64,000 bases of DNA from Litoreibacter meonggei (GTDB lineage Bacteria; Pseudomonadota; Alphaproteobacteria; Rhodobacterales; Rhodobacteraceae), in the NCBI RefSeq assembly GCF_003663885.1, contig NZ_RCCE01000001.1:868001-932000 (forward strand). Direction: 5' to 3'. The translations under genes were made by a program, and so were the position numbers. Below are positions 28,195-37,268 of this stretch, piece by piece; position 1 is the stretch's first letter, and every line of letters begins with the position of its first letter. The notes beneath the pieces were generated by a model, which was given only the letters and a program-made list of their open reading frames with translations, did not search any database and was not told the DNA's origin.

Positions 28195-28749
28195 TTAGTG
28201 CAGTTTGTCTTTAACCTGCGCAATTGCATCGTCGATCAGGCCGTTTTGATCCGCAGCAGTCGTCTTGGACGCCACAACTTCAGCGGCAGCAGCAATGGCG
28301 ACGTTGATCGCGCGGTCACGTATTTCGCGTACAGCACCGGCTTCAGCGCTAGCGATCTGGTCCTCGGCACCTTTCAGGCGACGGGCAATCGACAGCTTCA
28401 GATCTTCCTTGGCCTGCGTGGCAGCAGCTTCGGCTTCACGCTTGGCTTCGGCGACAATACGGTCTGCTTGCTCGGCCACTTCCTTTTGCTTGCGCTCATA
28501 GGACGCCAGCAATGTTTGGGCTTCTTCGCGCAGGGCTTTGGCTTCATCAAGCTCGGCCTGAATGGTCTGGGCACGCTTGTCGAGCATACCGCCCAACATG
28601 CCGGGAACCTTGAAGTAGAACAGCACCGCAATGAACAAGATGAACGCGAGCAGCACGACGAAGTTGGTGTTGTGCAGCGAGAAGAAAGGGCCACTTGCGG
28701 CCAGCGCAGGTGCGGGCAGCAATGCCGTAAGAGCGAGGAGTTTCTTCAT
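28195..28749 (-). CDS. atpF: F0F1 ATP synthase subunit b
   Basis: 184 aa. One N-terminal membrane segment ([17 protein letters not shown]) and a long charged helix (residues 50-150) form the peripheral stalk linking F0 to F1. It is the last gene of the F0 operon (I-a-c-b'-b) and ends shortly before a bidirectional terminator. The N-terminal residues [19 protein letters not shown] look like a cleavable or retained leader, common in alphaproteobacterial b subunits. Confidence 0.93.
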   Translation of the reverse strand: MKKLLALTALLPAPALAASGPFFSLHNTNFVVLLAFILFIAVLFYFKVPGMLGGMLDKRAQTIQAELDEAKALREEAQTLLASYERKQKEVAEQADRIVAEAKREAEAAATQAKEDLKLSIARRLKGAEDQIASAEAGAVREIRDRAINVAIAAAAEVVASKTTAADQNGLIDDAIAQVKDKLH

Positions 28750-28752
28750 CTC

Positions 28753-29280
28753 TTATCCTTTCATCTTAGCGGTGACGGCAGCCGTGATCGACTTGGCGTC
28801 AATCTTGCCCGGAGCCACAGCAGACACGATGTCTTTTGCAATGTCCTTGGCCACAGTCGCAGCGCTGGTCGCGGCGCTGTCACGGATGGCCGCAATTGCT
28901 TTTTCGCCTTCCGCCGCGCGTGCCGCAATCTCTGCGTCCGCTTTGGCGATGGCCTTGTCCAAATCCACCTGAATGGCAGCTTTGGTTTCGCCGACGATCC
29001 GGCCGGCTTCGGCGCGTGCGTCGACAAGGGCTTTCTCATAGGCAGCTTCCGCGTCGATGGCCTGTTGCTTCAGGTCTTCGGCGGCAGCAATGTCGTTGGT
29101 GATGGTGCCGGCACGCTCTGCCAGAACCGATCCGATGCGCGGCAGCGCAACGCGCGACAGCACGAAGTAAATGACCACGAGCGTGATCAGCAACCAGACG
29201 ATCTGGTTATCAAAGGTCGAGAAATCAAGCTGGGGCATGCCCGCGCTTTCTTTCGCTACTTCACCGGTTTCAGTTGCCAT
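28753..29280 (-). CDS. atpF2: F0F1 ATP synthase subunit b'
   Basis: 175 aa. Begins [20 protein letters not shown] with one membrane helix ([16 protein letters not shown]) then the segment [20 protein letters not shown] that is diagnostic for the b' subunit of photosynthetic and other alphaproteobacteria. It forms the b/b' heterodimeric peripheral stalk with the next gene, 3 bp away. Second-to-last gene of the operon. Confidence 0.93.
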   Translation of the reverse strand: MATETGEVAKESAGMPQLDFSTFDNQIVWLLITLVVIYFVLSRVALPRIGSVLAERAGTITNDIAAAEDLKQQAIDAEAAYEKALVDARAEAGRIVGETKAAIQVDLDKAIAKADAEIAARAAEGEKAIAAIRDSAATSAATVAKDIAKDIVSAVAPGKIDAKSITAAVTAKMKG

Positions 29281-29372
29281 GATGGCCCCCAGATGTGTCT
29301 GAATTCTTGGATCTTACATCGGACGGGCCCGTTTCAGGCCCGCCCGACCGTAAGGATGGTATAGCTTGGTTC

Positions 29373-29609
29373 TTAAACAGCGAACATCAGCAGAAGGGCT
29401 ACGAGGAACGAGAAGATCCCCAGAGCTTCCGCAAATGCGATGCCGATGAACAGTGTTGCAGTCTGCGAAGCAGCTGCGGATGGGTTGCGCAGCGCGCCGG
29501 ACAGATAGCTGCCAGCCACGTTGCCCACACCGACGGCTGCGCCGCCCATGCCAACAGAAGCCAGGCCTGCGCCGATGAATTGACCCATTTGTGCGATATC
29601 GCCTTCCAT
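29373..29609 (-). CDS. atpE: F0F1 ATP synthase subunit c
   Basis: 78 aa from ATG 29609 ([16 protein letters not shown]), with a cttttctcc-complement RBS (ggagaaaag) upstream. Two transmembrane helices separated by a polar loop ([10 protein letters not shown]); the ion-binding carboxylate is Glu in [12 protein letters not shown]. This is the proton-translocating ring subunit. Sits between subunit a and b' in the standard alphaproteobacterial F0 order. Confidence 0.95.
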   Translation of the reverse strand: MEGDIAQMGQFIGAGLASVGMGGAAVGVGNVAGSYLSGALRNPSAAASQTATLFIGIAFAEALGIFSFLVALLLMFAV

Positions 29610-29655
29610 GTCTTTTCTCCTTACGATGGAATTGAGGTGATTAGTCTTCGTAACC

Positions 29656-30414
29656 TTAGTGCGAAGGATGCAGCGCATCTTTCAGATACACGCAGGTTAG
29701 AATTGCGAACACGTAAGCTTGGATACCGCTTACGAGAATTTCCAAACCATACATGGCGGTGATTGCCAGAATGGACAGGGGTGAGATTGCCGCGATGGCT
29801 GCGAAGCCCGCGAATACTTTGATAACGGCGTGACCGGCCATCATGTTGCCTGCCAAACGAATGGAGTGGCTGACGGGCCTCACGAAATAGCTGATGACCT
29901 CGATCAATGCCAGAATGGGGCGCAGCGCCAGCGGTGCGGACGAAACCCAGAACAGGCCCAAGAAGCCCATGCCGTTTTTGACGAAACCCAGAATGGTGAC
30001 CGCGAGGAACACGAACATCGCAAGCACGCCAGTCACGGCGATATGCGAGGTGGTGGTGAACGCCATTGGCAGCAGACCAAGAAAGTTGGATACCAGAATG
30101 AACATGAACAACGTCATGATATACGGAAAGTATTTCACACCGTCCTTGCCGGTAACGTCTTCGACCATCTTGTAGACGAAGCCATACATCATCTCGGCGA
30201 TGGACTGGCTGCGCGATGGCACGATGGCGCGGCGCGAGGTGCCGAAGACCAGCAAAACGATGATACAAACAACCGTCAGGGCCATCCACAATGTCACGTT
30301 GGTGATCGTGAACGCGCCGACATCGCCATTGCCAAACAGCGGTTTGACGATGAATTGGTCCATCGGGTGAAAAACCAGACCGCCGTCTTCTGCGCCGTGA
30401 GCTTCTGTCGCCAT
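29656..30414 (-). CDS. atpB: F0F1 ATP synthase subunit a
   Basis: 252 aa, multi-pass. The essential Arg lies in [20 protein letters not shown], the stator helix next to the c ring, and [21 protein letters not shown] is the conserved upstream part. Forms the proton channel. Start ATG is 4 bp after the atpI stop. Gene order and length are normal. Confidence 0.95.
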   Translation of the reverse strand: MATEAHGAEDGGLVFHPMDQFIVKPLFGNGDVGAFTITNVTLWMALTVVCIIVLLVFGTSRRAIVPSRSQSIAEMMYGFVYKMVEDVTGKDGVKYFPYIMTLFMFILVSNFLGLLPMAFTTTSHIAVTGVLAMFVFLAVTILGFVKNGMGFLGLFWVSSAPLALRPILALIEVISYFVRPVSHSIRLAGNMMAGHAVIKVFAGFAAIAAISPLSILAITAMYGLEILVSGIQAYVFAILTCVYLKDALHPSH

Positions 30415-30418
30415 CTGT

Positions 30419-30748
30419 TCAGTCCTTCTCGTTGGCCGCTTTGGCCTCGTGTTCGTTTTGGACCTCTTTGGCGGTGCGAAGCATGACGTTCACCCCGGCC
30501 GCGAAGCCCAGCAATGTGAAGATCACCAGAAAAATCGGCAATGTGCCGAACAGCCAGTCGAGGCCGTATCCGATGGTCAGGCCGATCCCGAGACCGGCAA
30601 CAAGTTCTGTCACCATGCGCCAGCCCTGCTGGGCCCCCGAATAGTGCTCGTCCCCCCTTGGCTTTTCAGCCTGAGAGGTTTTCTTGAGCCCTTCGATCCG
30701 CTCGCTCAGCGCATCCAGCTGGGCCTTATTCGGGTCATTGGTCATCAA
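30419..30748 (-). CDS. atpI: ATP synthase-associated protein AtpI/AtpZ
   Basis: 109 aa. A charged N-terminus ([20 protein letters not shown]) is followed by two membrane helices ([20 protein letters not shown] and [19 protein letters not shown]), the AtpI/AtpZ pattern. Members assist assembly of the c ring or Mg/Ca handling. First gene of the F0 operon; the 180 bases upstream should hold the operon promoter. Confidence 0.88.
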   Translation of the reverse strand: MMTNDPNKAQLDALSERIEGLKKTSQAEKPRGDEHYSGAQQGWRMVTELVAGLGIGLTIGYGLDWLFGTLPIFLVIFTLLGFAAGVNVMLRTAKEVQNEHEAKAANEKD

Positions 30749-30930
30749 AAGACACCCCTCGGGAGGTTTGCAGGAGGGATAGGCCGCCGGGCGCTTAGAG
30801 TCAATTGGATGGAATGCAGCATGAATTTCACATTAAGATATTGATTAGATGATATAAAAATGACTCTCGCGAGAAGTTGGACACCACGCCGCAGGCGCCA
30901 CTCCCGTGAAATCATCATTTAACCAAATGG

Positions 30931-31833
30931 TTAAGAATTTCCGGAGCCTTCCGTCGACCGGAACTGTAGTGCCTGATCCAAAAGCCAATTTCGAAACGCA
31001 CGAACGGGTGCGCTGCGACGCACGCCATCACCGGCCACCAAATGATAGCTTCCACTCCTGAACCCTATCGGCCAGCACTTTACCATGTCGCCCTTCGCGC
31101 ACACGTTTGCCATAACGTCTTCCGCGCACAAAAACAGACCCTGCCCTGCCAAGGCGGCCTCGAACGCCAAAGGGGAGCGCATTCGCCAATCCGGCGCTAC
31201 AAACTCAGCAGTGCTTACCCCGGCCAGCTGCGCCCATTCAGCCCATGGATTGCCGCGCCTATCCTGAAATCTGCGGAACTTGAGAACATCCTCCGGCGGA
31301 CCCAAGCCGTCCCCAATCAAGGACGGCGCGCCATAGACGAACAACTTCGCGTCACTGATCAAATCGCTGGCATGCTCCGGCACCCCCGATGCATAAGACC
31401 GGATTGCCAGATCCGCCTCATAGCGGCTCATATCTGCCAACTGCTGGCTGGCCTCCATTCGAAGCTCAACTTCGGGGTACCGGTCATAGAAATCGGCAAG
31501 TCGCGGCACCACAAACCTTGAAGCAAACAGCGGCTCGCTATTCACAACAAGTCGCCCCACAGGTCGATCGTGAAACACTTCAGTGGCTTCCGAGATCGCG
31601 TCCAAGGCAGGGGTCACCTGCGCCAAGTACCGCGCACCCGCTTGAGTCAATGTGACCCCCCGCGGCAAATCGCGAAACAACTGGGTACCTAATCGGTGTT
31701 CGAGTCCGCGAACATGGCGACTTATCGCAGAATGGCTAACCCCCAATTCGGTCGCCGCCCCAGAAAAGCTCTGATGACGACCAGCGGATTCGAATGCGCG
31801 CAACGCATTGAGTGGGGGCAAGGGGCGAAACAT
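30931..31833 (-). CDS. LysR-family transcriptional regulator (GcvA-like)
   Basis: 300 aa. N-terminal winged helix with the GcvA-type start MFRPLPPLNALRAFESAGRH and recognition helix ELGVSHSAISRHVRGLEH, followed by the periplasmic-binding-like effector domain (GRLVVNSEPLFASRFVVPRL). Target and effector are unknown. It lies between the atp operon, same strand, and a divergent DUF1127 gene 100 bp away. Confidence 0.9.
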   Translation of the reverse strand: MFRPLPPLNALRAFESAGRHQSFSGAATELGVSHSAISRHVRGLEHRLGTQLFRDLPRGVTLTQAGARYLAQVTPALDAISEATEVFHDRPVGRLVVNSEPLFASRFVVPRLADFYDRYPEVELRMEASQQLADMSRYEADLAIRSYASGVPEHASDLISDAKLFVYGAPSLIGDGLGPPEDVLKFRRFQDRRGNPWAEWAQLAGVSTAEFVAPDWRMRSPLAFEAALAGQGLFLCAEDVMANVCAKGDMVKCWPIGFRSGSYHLVAGDGVRRSAPVRAFRNWLLDQALQFRSTEGSGNS

Positions 31834-31935
31834 TATTATACGTGACTTTTAGGCACGTAACTTGTCAAGCAATTGAAATTGAACTTCAGCGAGTTTCTCA
31901 ACACAAAGAATTATAAAATATAGAAAATAGGAACG

Positions 31936-32115
31936 ATGATGCCGATATTAACGCGTTTGCGCGAGCTAATGTATTTGTCTAAAAATATCACCTACAGGAA
32001 AATCCCCTCGGATCTTTCCGATCACCTGTACCGTGACATCGGCCTCTCCCGTGATGAAGTAGAGCGGTTACGCATGGAGCTGCCATCGCAATCTTCAAGC
32101 GCCCCAAACCTGTAG
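31936..32115 (+). CDS. DUF1127 small protein, 59 aa
   Basis: Too short for many gene finders. Reads MMPILTRLRELMYLSK at the start and has the DUF1127 core DHLYRDIGLSRDEVERLR near residues 29-46. Some DUF1127 proteins bind RNA and affect phosphate, RNA turnover or stress responses. The second ATG at 31939 is an alternative start. Preceded by aataggaacg, a weak RBS. Divergent from the LysR gene. Confidence 0.82.
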   Translation: MMPILTRLRELMYLSKNITYRKIPSDLSDHLYRDIGLSRDEVERLRMELPSQSSSAPNL

Positions 32116-32155
32116 CATCTGTTCGTCAGGTTCCTTCGGCGTTATGACATGGGCC

Positions 32156-32479
32156 ATGACAAATGCCCTCGACATCACATTCGCCGCCTTGGCTGATGGC
32201 ACACGCCGCGCAATCCTTACGATGTTGTTGGAGGACGATATGGCCGTCACCGATGTGGCGGAACCATTCGATATGTCGCTGGCCGCCATCTCGAAGCACC
32301 TGACCATTCTGACCCGCGCTGGCCTGATTTCTCAGGAAAAACGCGGACGGGTAAAATGGTGCAAGCTGGAGCCGCAGGCGATGCGTGAAGCTATCGTGTG
32401 GATCGAGAGCTTCGGCCAGCTCGAGGCGTTGAATTTCGACGCCTTCGAGCGCTTTTTAGATCGGGAGCTTGGTAGTTAA
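32156..32479 (+). CDS. ArsR-family winged-helix repressor
   Basis: 107 aa from ATG 32156 (MTNALDITFAALADGTRRAI), the family-typical start; ATG 32144 adds four residues. The helix-turn-helix reads VAEPFDMSLAAISKHLTIL, followed by LISQEKRGRVKWCKLEP, the wing. No metal-binding cysteine pair (CVC) is visible, so this is probably a non-metal ArsR type, like those next to SRPBCC or transporter genes. Its stop TAA shares bases with the stop of the tiny gene on the opposite strand. Confidence 0.88.
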   Translation: MTNALDITFAALADGTRRAILTMLLEDDMAVTDVAEPFDMSLAAISKHLTILTRAGLISQEKRGRVKWCKLEPQAMREAIVWIESFGQLEALNFDAFERFLDRELGS

Positions 32480-32550
32480 GCCAAGCCGGCCAGCCGTAAA
32501 ACGGCCAAAACAACGACGATCAATCCGATCACATAAATAATACTGCGCAT
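32476..32550 (-). CDS. Tiny hydrophobic protein, 24 aa
   Basis: ATG 32550 with a perfect RBS (TAGGAG, 6 bases before the ATG) and TAA at 32476-32478. The protein MRSIIYVIGLIVVVLAVLRL plus four residues is a single membrane helix with a basic residue at each side. Its stop codon and that of the convergent ArsR gene lie inside the palindrome TTAA (32476-32479). The strong RBS and clean membrane helix argue that it is real; function unknown. Confidence 0.62.
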   Translation of the reverse strand: MRSIIYVIGLIVVVLAVLRLAGLA

Positions 32551-32607
32551 AGCTTACTCCTAAAAATTTTGCTGGTCACTGGTCCCAGCGTCTCAAGGAT
32601 AATGCGC

Positions 32608-33552
32608 TTATATCAATTTGGTTCCATCCTGCTCGTCCTTCAGCAGCAGCACCAGAGCCAGAACCGTCAACGCAACCCCTGCGAAGACCAGTCTCGGAGG
32701 ACTCGCACCACCCAGCGCCAACTCCCACAAAATCACCCAGCTCGGAACCAGATAGGTGTAGGCCATCACCTTTGACGACGGCAGGCGAAGCGTTGCGTAT
32801 TGAAGCAAAACGAACGTTACCGACGACGCTGCAATCGCCACATACAGGATAGTCACCCAAACAATCGGCGGCATGGAGGCCCAATCAGTGTTCCATAAAT
32901 CCGACCACCCCCAAACGACTAAAAGCCCCAAGCTTCCAAGGATGGTAAAGAAGGAAAAAACCACCGGTGGTTCGCCTCGATTTAGCTTCCGGATCAGCGG
33001 TGTATAAAAAGCATGGGCAGCAACGCCGACGAAGTAGATGGCCTCCCCCCGTCCGACCTCAAAAGACCAAAATGCCGCCAAATCGGCCTTGAAGATCACC
33101 CACAAGGCCCCTGCGGCCCCAAGTGTCAGGGCTAAGGCCATGCGCGGAGTTAATATTTGGCGCAGTAGCAAATAGCCCGCCCCTGCCGACAAAAGCGGTG
33201 TCAGCGTGAAGACTGCAGCCGCGCTAACCGGCGGTGCTGTTTTCAGACCTTCGAACATCAAAACAAAATACGTCGCAAACAGCCCACCAAGAACAAGGTA
33301 ACGCCATGGCGCCGCCAGCGCGGAGCTTGGAATTCCCGTCGTCGCCAATGCGGCTATGCCAATAACCACACCGGCAATCGCAAAACGCACGGCGTTCAGC
33401 GCCGCTGGTGCAATCTCGTTGGCGGCCAGCGCCCCCAGCGAAAACGATCCCGCGACCAGCACGGAAAATAGCAGCATCGCTGCATGGCCACGCATCGCCG
33501 GTGTCAAAGGATCACCATTCCTAGTTTCTCTGGGATCAACGCTCAAACTCAC
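32608..33552 (-). CDS. EamA/DMT-family transporter
   Basis: 314 aa with about ten hydrophobic segments in two repeats, typical of EamA (drug/metabolite) transporters: the first repeat around MLLFSVLVAGSFSLGALAAN, the second around FFTILGSLGLLVVWGW and SSVTFVLLQYATLRLPSS. It would export small metabolites across the inner membrane; substrate unknown. It follows the LysR gene at 33561 by 8 bp, same strand, so that regulator may control it, though LysR genes often face their targets. Confidence 0.87.
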   Translation of the reverse strand: MSLSVDPRETRNGDPLTPAMRGHAAMLLFSVLVAGSFSLGALAANEIAPAALNAVRFAIAGVVIGIAALATTGIPSSALAAPWRYLVLGGLFATYFVLMFEGLKTAPPVSAAAVFTLTPLLSAGAGYLLLRQILTPRMALALTLGAAGALWVIFKADLAAFWSFEVGRGEAIYFVGVAAHAFYTPLIRKLNRGEPPVVFSFFTILGSLGLLVVWGWSDLWNTDWASMPPIVWVTILYVAIAASSVTFVLLQYATLRLPSSKVMAYTYLVPSWVILWELALGGASPPRLVFAGVALTVLALVLLLKDEQDGTKLI

Positions 33553-33560
33553 TCTGGTTC

Positions 33561-34448
33561 CTAGAGGTCGGCCCAGCCCTTAGCTTCTTCTTTAAGGAAG
33601 GTCACAAAGGAATGCACCTTGGCGGTCCGATGCAAGTCCACATGGGTCACGCACCAGAACGTCGAAGACCAACTTGGATCAGATGGCAACACTTCTTTCA
33701 TGTCAGGATGCGCATTGCCGATATATCCCGGCAGGAAACCAATCCCTGCCCCTGCGATGACTCCGTCTTGGACGGTATTGGTGTCGGAGCATCTGTAGAC
33801 CACGTTCTCGTCCGGCACGTGCTCCCCAATCCAGCGCATGAACGGCGCACGCACGTTCAGGGTAGATACTCTACAAAAACGGTGGTTGGGGATATCCTCG
33901 ATCCCGTTCAGAGGTCCGTGGCGGAAAATGTAGTCTTTATGCGCATAAAGCCCCATTGGCATTTTCGCCAATTCTTGGACAATATTGTCAAGGTCATCCC
34001 CCGGTGCGCCCGCACGCATTGCCACATGGGCCTCGCCATACTCAAGGCGCAGCGGACGCGTGTCGACGATCAGCTCAGCGCGGATGTCGGGATTGTCAGC
34101 TTGGTATTTCGCAATCGTCCGCGCCATCAACGGCGACATCTGCGGCAGGCAAGTGACGATGAGATCACCTGAGACCGATGCCCCACGACCGTGGATACGC
34201 CCGGCAAGCTGCGTCAGCTGATCTTCGGTGGCAGCCGCAACAGTCAACAAATCCTCGCCGGCTTCCGTAGGCGTGTAGCCGCGCGCGTGACGTTGAAATA
34301 GCTTCGCCCCTAGCTTGCCCTCTAGGCTGTCGATATGCCGGATCACCGTGGCATGGTGCACACCCAGCACCTCGGCCGCAGCGCTAACTGTGCGAAGGCG
34401 GGCCACTTGATAAGCCGTCCGGTACTCGTCCCAATTGTCGATATCCAT
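33561..34448 (-). CDS. LysR-family transcriptional regulator
   Basis: 295 aa. N-terminal HTH: AYQVARLRTVSAAAEVLGVH then HATVIRHIDSLEGKLG; the effector domain begins near SVSGDLIVTCLPQMSPLM. It lacks a Met-rich or metal motif. Transcribed toward the EamA transporter and only 8 bp upstream, so the two are likely an operon. Effector unknown. Confidence 0.88.
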   Translation of the reverse strand: MDIDNWDEYRTAYQVARLRTVSAAAEVLGVHHATVIRHIDSLEGKLGAKLFQRHARGYTPTEAGEDLLTVAAATEDQLTQLAGRIHGRGASVSGDLIVTCLPQMSPLMARTIAKYQADNPDIRAELIVDTRPLRLEYGEAHVAMRAGAPGDDLDNIVQELAKMPMGLYAHKDYIFRHGPLNGIEDIPNHRFCRVSTLNVRAPFMRWIGEHVPDENVVYRCSDTNTVQDGVIAGAGIGFLPGYIGNAHPDMKEVLPSDPSWSSTFWCVTHVDLHRTAKVHSFVTFLKEEAKGWADL

Positions 34449-34590
34449 GGGCTTCGCCTCCTAATATTTGTGCAATAACGCGCGAACTTCCCGCAGTAAC
34501 TCCAGTTCCGTTTAATTTTGCAAGTAAAACTCGCGTTGCACTCGCCGGCAAACCCTTCTCAATCTGTACCCCTTTGATAAGGTCCGGCTT

Positions 34591-35070
34591 ATGAAAGTGA
34601 CCCGCAATATCCCCGAACAACTCATTGTTGAAAACCGCCCTTGGATTACATCACTCGTCTTGGCTGCGGGCGGGCTGCTGTTTATTGGCATTGGAATATC
34701 TACTTTCCTGAGCGGCGAGCTAATGGGCCTGGTCATCATGGTGATCGGGCTCGGTCCCCTCGGAATGCTGGTCCCCTTTAGTCGCCGCACGCAGGCTCTA
34801 TTCCTCAGACCAGAAGGCAAACTCATCATTCGACGGCGTTCACTGCTTGGTGGATCCGTGATCGAGCACAGTCTTGACGAAATTGGGCAAGCCATCGTGC
34901 AAAGCAGTTCAGGTGACAGTGGCGACACTCATCGTGTGGCCCTGATCTTTCCCGACGGCCAAAGTGCCGGCATCCATCCGCTAACGCAGGTTTATGATAA
35001 TTTCGGCGACCACCAGGTCATGGCAAACACAATCAACGCGTGGCTTGACTCTAAAGGCCCCACAGCGTAA
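34591..35070 (+). CDS. Uncharacterised membrane protein, 159 aa
   Basis: Two adjacent membrane segments (WITSLVLAAGGLLFIGIGIS and LMGLVIMVIGLGPLGMLVPF, about residues 18-64) and a soluble C-terminal domain of mixed beta structure (IIRRRSLLGGSVIEHSLDEI). A PH-like fold after a membrane hairpin is conceivable but only a guess. Divergent from the LysR gene; the next gene downstream is ffh after a structured intergenic region. Confidence 0.65.
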   Translation: MKVTRNIPEQLIVENRPWITSLVLAAGGLLFIGIGISTFLSGELMGLVIMVIGLGPLGMLVPFSRRTQALFLRPEGKLIIRRRSLLGGSVIEHSLDEIGQAIVQSSSGDSGDTHRVALIFPDGQSAGIHPLTQVYDNFGDHQVMANTINAWLDSKGPTA

Positions 35071-35084
35071 CTCGCCCACAACAT

Positions 35085-35203
35085 CCGGAAGCACCAGACT
35101 TCCGGTCCCCGCCTTGTGCAGGGATCGCCCCCCATCAGCGCGTCGCGCCCGTGGGGGCCAAACTGCTTGTTTGGACCCACTTGTGACAAGTGGCGGGGCA
35201 ATT
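35085..35203. other. Hairpin-dense intergenic region upstream of ffh
   Basis: Several perfect inverted repeats crowd about 120 bases: CCGGAAG/CTTCCGG (35085-35091, 35099-35105), CCCCCA/TGGGGG (35129-35134, 35152-35157), CCAAAC/GTTTGG (35158-35163, 35169-35174) and CCACTTG/CAAGTGG (35177-35183, 35187-35193). GTGGG at 35151-35155 can pair with CCCAC at 35176-35180, which competes with the second and last hairpins. This could be a leader, attenuator or small RNA. I did not find the conserved SRP RNA domain IV sequence here. Confidence 0.45.
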
Positions 35204-35265
35204 GTCGTTTAGCCGGTCCGTGCTTAGGTAGGGATCACATGTGAGAATGAAGGAGCCGAGAGCCC

Positions 35266-36759
35266 ATGTTTGAGAACCTGTCCGAACGCCTCTCCGGCGT
35301 CTTTGATAAGCTCACAAAGCAAGGCGCGCTGTCCGAGGACGATGTCAAAACCGCCCTGCGCGAGGTGCGTGTCGCCTTGCTGGAAGCCGACGTCTCTCTC
35401 TCCGTGGCCCGCGACTTCGTTAAAGCCGTGGCCGACAAGGCCACCGGTCAGAACGTCACCAAGTCGATCACCCCCGGCCAGCAGGTCGTCAAGATCGTCC
35501 ATGACGAGCTGAAACATGTGCTGGCGGGCGACAACGAAGAACCCGGCGAGCTGAAGATCGACAGCCCCCCCGCCCCCATCCTGATGGTGGGCCTGCAAGG
35601 CTCCGGTAAGACCACGACCACCGGCAAGCTGGCCAAGCGGCTAAAAGAGAAGAACAACAAGCGCGTGTTGATGGCGTCGCTCGACGTGAACCGCCCTGCG
35701 GCGATGGAGCAGCTGGCGATCCTTGGCGTGCAGGTCGGCGTCGACACCCTGCCCATCGTCAAGGGCGAGAAGCCCGTCGACATCGCCAAACGCGCCAAAC
35801 AGCAGGCGACCTTGGGCGGCTACGACGTCTACATGCTCGACACTGCGGGCCGCCTGCAAATCGACGAAGTGTTGATGCAGGAAGTCGAAGACGTCCGCGA
35901 CATCGTCAAGCCGCGCGAAACGCTGCTGGTCGTCGACGGCCTGACAGGTCAGGTCGCCGTTGAAGTGGCTGAGGAGTTCGACGGCAAAATCGGCATCTCC
36001 GGCGTGGTACTGACCCGTATGGATGGCGACGGTCGCGGCGGTGCTGCATTATCTATGCGCGCAGTCACCGGCAAACCGATCAAGTTCGTCGGTCTTGGCG
36101 AAAAGATGGACGCGCTGGAGACGTTCGAGCCGGACCGCATCGCAGGCCGCATCCTCGGGATGGGCGACATCGTCGCTTTGGTCGAGAAGGCGCAAGAAAC
36201 CATCGAGGCCGAACAGGCCGAGAAGATGATGAAGCGCTTCCAGAAGGGTCAGTTCAACATGAACGACCTGAAAAACCAGCTTGAGCAGATGCTCAAGATG
36301 GGCGGGATGGAAGGCCTCATGGGCATGATGCCCGGCATGAAGAAAATGGCAGGCCAGGCCAAAGAGGCTGGTATGGACGACAAGATGCTGAAACAGCAGA
36401 TTGCCCTGATCCAGTCGATGACCAAACGCGAACGCGCCAACCCGCAGCTTTTGCAGGCGTCGCGCAAGAAGCGCATCGCCAAGGGGTCTGGCATGGAGGT
36501 CTCCGACCTCAACAAACTTCTGAAGATGCAGCGCCAGATGGGCGATATGATGAAGAAGATGGGCAAAGGCGGGATGCTGAAACAGGCCATGAAAGGCATG
36601 TTCGGCAAGGGCGGCATGCCCGATATGAACGACCCGGCGGCCATGGAAGCCGCCGCCAAGCAGATGGGCGCGAAGCTGCCCGGCGGAATGGGTGGTATGC
36701 CCGGCATGGGTGGCGGCGCGCTGCCCCCCGGCCTGTCAGGGTTCGGCAAAAAAAAATGA
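35266..36759 (+). CDS. ffh: Signal recognition particle protein Ffh
   Basis: 497 aa. N domain (MFENLSERLSGVFDKLTKQG), then G domain with GLQGSGKTTTTGKLAKRL near residue 106 and LDTAGRLQID (G3), followed by a Met-rich M domain that binds 4.5S RNA and signal peptides. GTPase that targets nascent inner-membrane proteins to FtsY. The 3' end is a run of nine A's just before TGA, encoding a Lys tail, and the stop overlaps the next ATG by 4 bp. Confidence 0.97.
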   Translation: MFENLSERLSGVFDKLTKQGALSEDDVKTALREVRVALLEADVSLSVARDFVKAVADKATGQNVTKSITPGQQVVKIVHDELKHVLAGDNEEPGELKIDSPPAPILMVGLQGSGKTTTTGKLAKRLKEKNNKRVLMASLDVNRPAAMEQLAILGVQVGVDTLPIVKGEKPVDIAKRAKQQATLGGYDVYMLDTAGRLQIDEVLMQEVEDVRDIVKPRETLLVVDGLTGQVAVEVAEEFDGKIGISGVVLTRMDGDGRGGAALSMRAVTGKPIKFVGLGEKMDALETFEPDRIAGRILGMGDIVALVEKAQETIEAEQAEKMMKRFQKGQFNMNDLKNQLEQMLKMGGMEGLMGMMPGMKKMAGQAKEAGMDDKMLKQQIALIQSMTKRERANPQLLQASRKKRIAKGSGMEVSDLNKLLKMQRQMGDMMKKMGKGGMLKQAMKGMFGKGGMPDMNDPAAMEAAAKQMGAKLPGGMGGMPGMGGGALPPGLSGFGKKK

Positions 36760-37268
36760 ACGCCCCCACCCTTCATACAGAGCGCCTGACGCTGCGCCCC
36801 TTGGCCTTGAGCGACTTCGAGCCGCTGGCCGAGTTCTATGAGAGCGACCGCTCCCGCTTCGTTGGTGGCCCCAAGCGTCCGGACGAGACGTGGCGCGCGC
36901 TGGCAAGCGAGATCGGCCACTGGACGTTGCGAGGCTATGGTCGGTTCGGCGTGGACGAGACTGCCACCGGAAAGTTCGTCGGCATGGTAGGCCCATGGTA
37001 TCCCCACGCATGGCCCGAAGAAGAACTAGGCTGGGACCTGATGAACGGCTTCGAAGGACGCGGCTACGCGACCGAGGCCGGTTTAGCGACCCGCAACTAC
37101 GCCTACAAAACACTGGGGTGGAAAACCGCGATCAGCCTCGTGGCCGAAGGTAATGAGGGCTCCGCCAACGTGGCCAAACGCATGGGTGCCACGTGGGAGC
37201 GCACGCTCGATCACCCGGCATTTGGCGCGATGAATGTCTACCGCCACCTTAGCGCGGAGGCCGCGTAA
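36756..37268 (+). CDS. GNAT-family N-acetyltransferase (RimJ/RimL type)
   Basis: 170 aa. Starts MNAPTLHTERLTLRPLALSD, the typical RimJ/RimL-like GNAT beginning; the acetyl-CoA region is around EEELGWDLMNGFEGRGYATE, and NEGSANVAKRMGATWERTL is the late helix. Acceptor substrate unknown. ATG overlaps the ffh stop (ATGA) and its own stop is immediately followed by a second GNAT gene, so these are translated from the same messenger. Confidence 0.88.
   Translation: MNAPTLHTERLTLRPLALSDFEPLAEFYESDRSRFVGGPKRPDETWRALASEIGHWTLRGYGRFGVDETATGKFVGMVGPWYPHAWPEEELGWDLMNGFEGRGYATEAGLATRNYAYKTLGWKTAISLVAEGNEGSANVAKRMGATWERTLDHPAFGAMNVYRHLSAEAA

Noticed and set aside
35085-35203. SRP RNA (ffs) gene next to ffh
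   Set aside because: CCGGAAGCA appears, but the conserved domain IV sequence of SRP RNA is missing and the stems do not form the expected single long hairpin.
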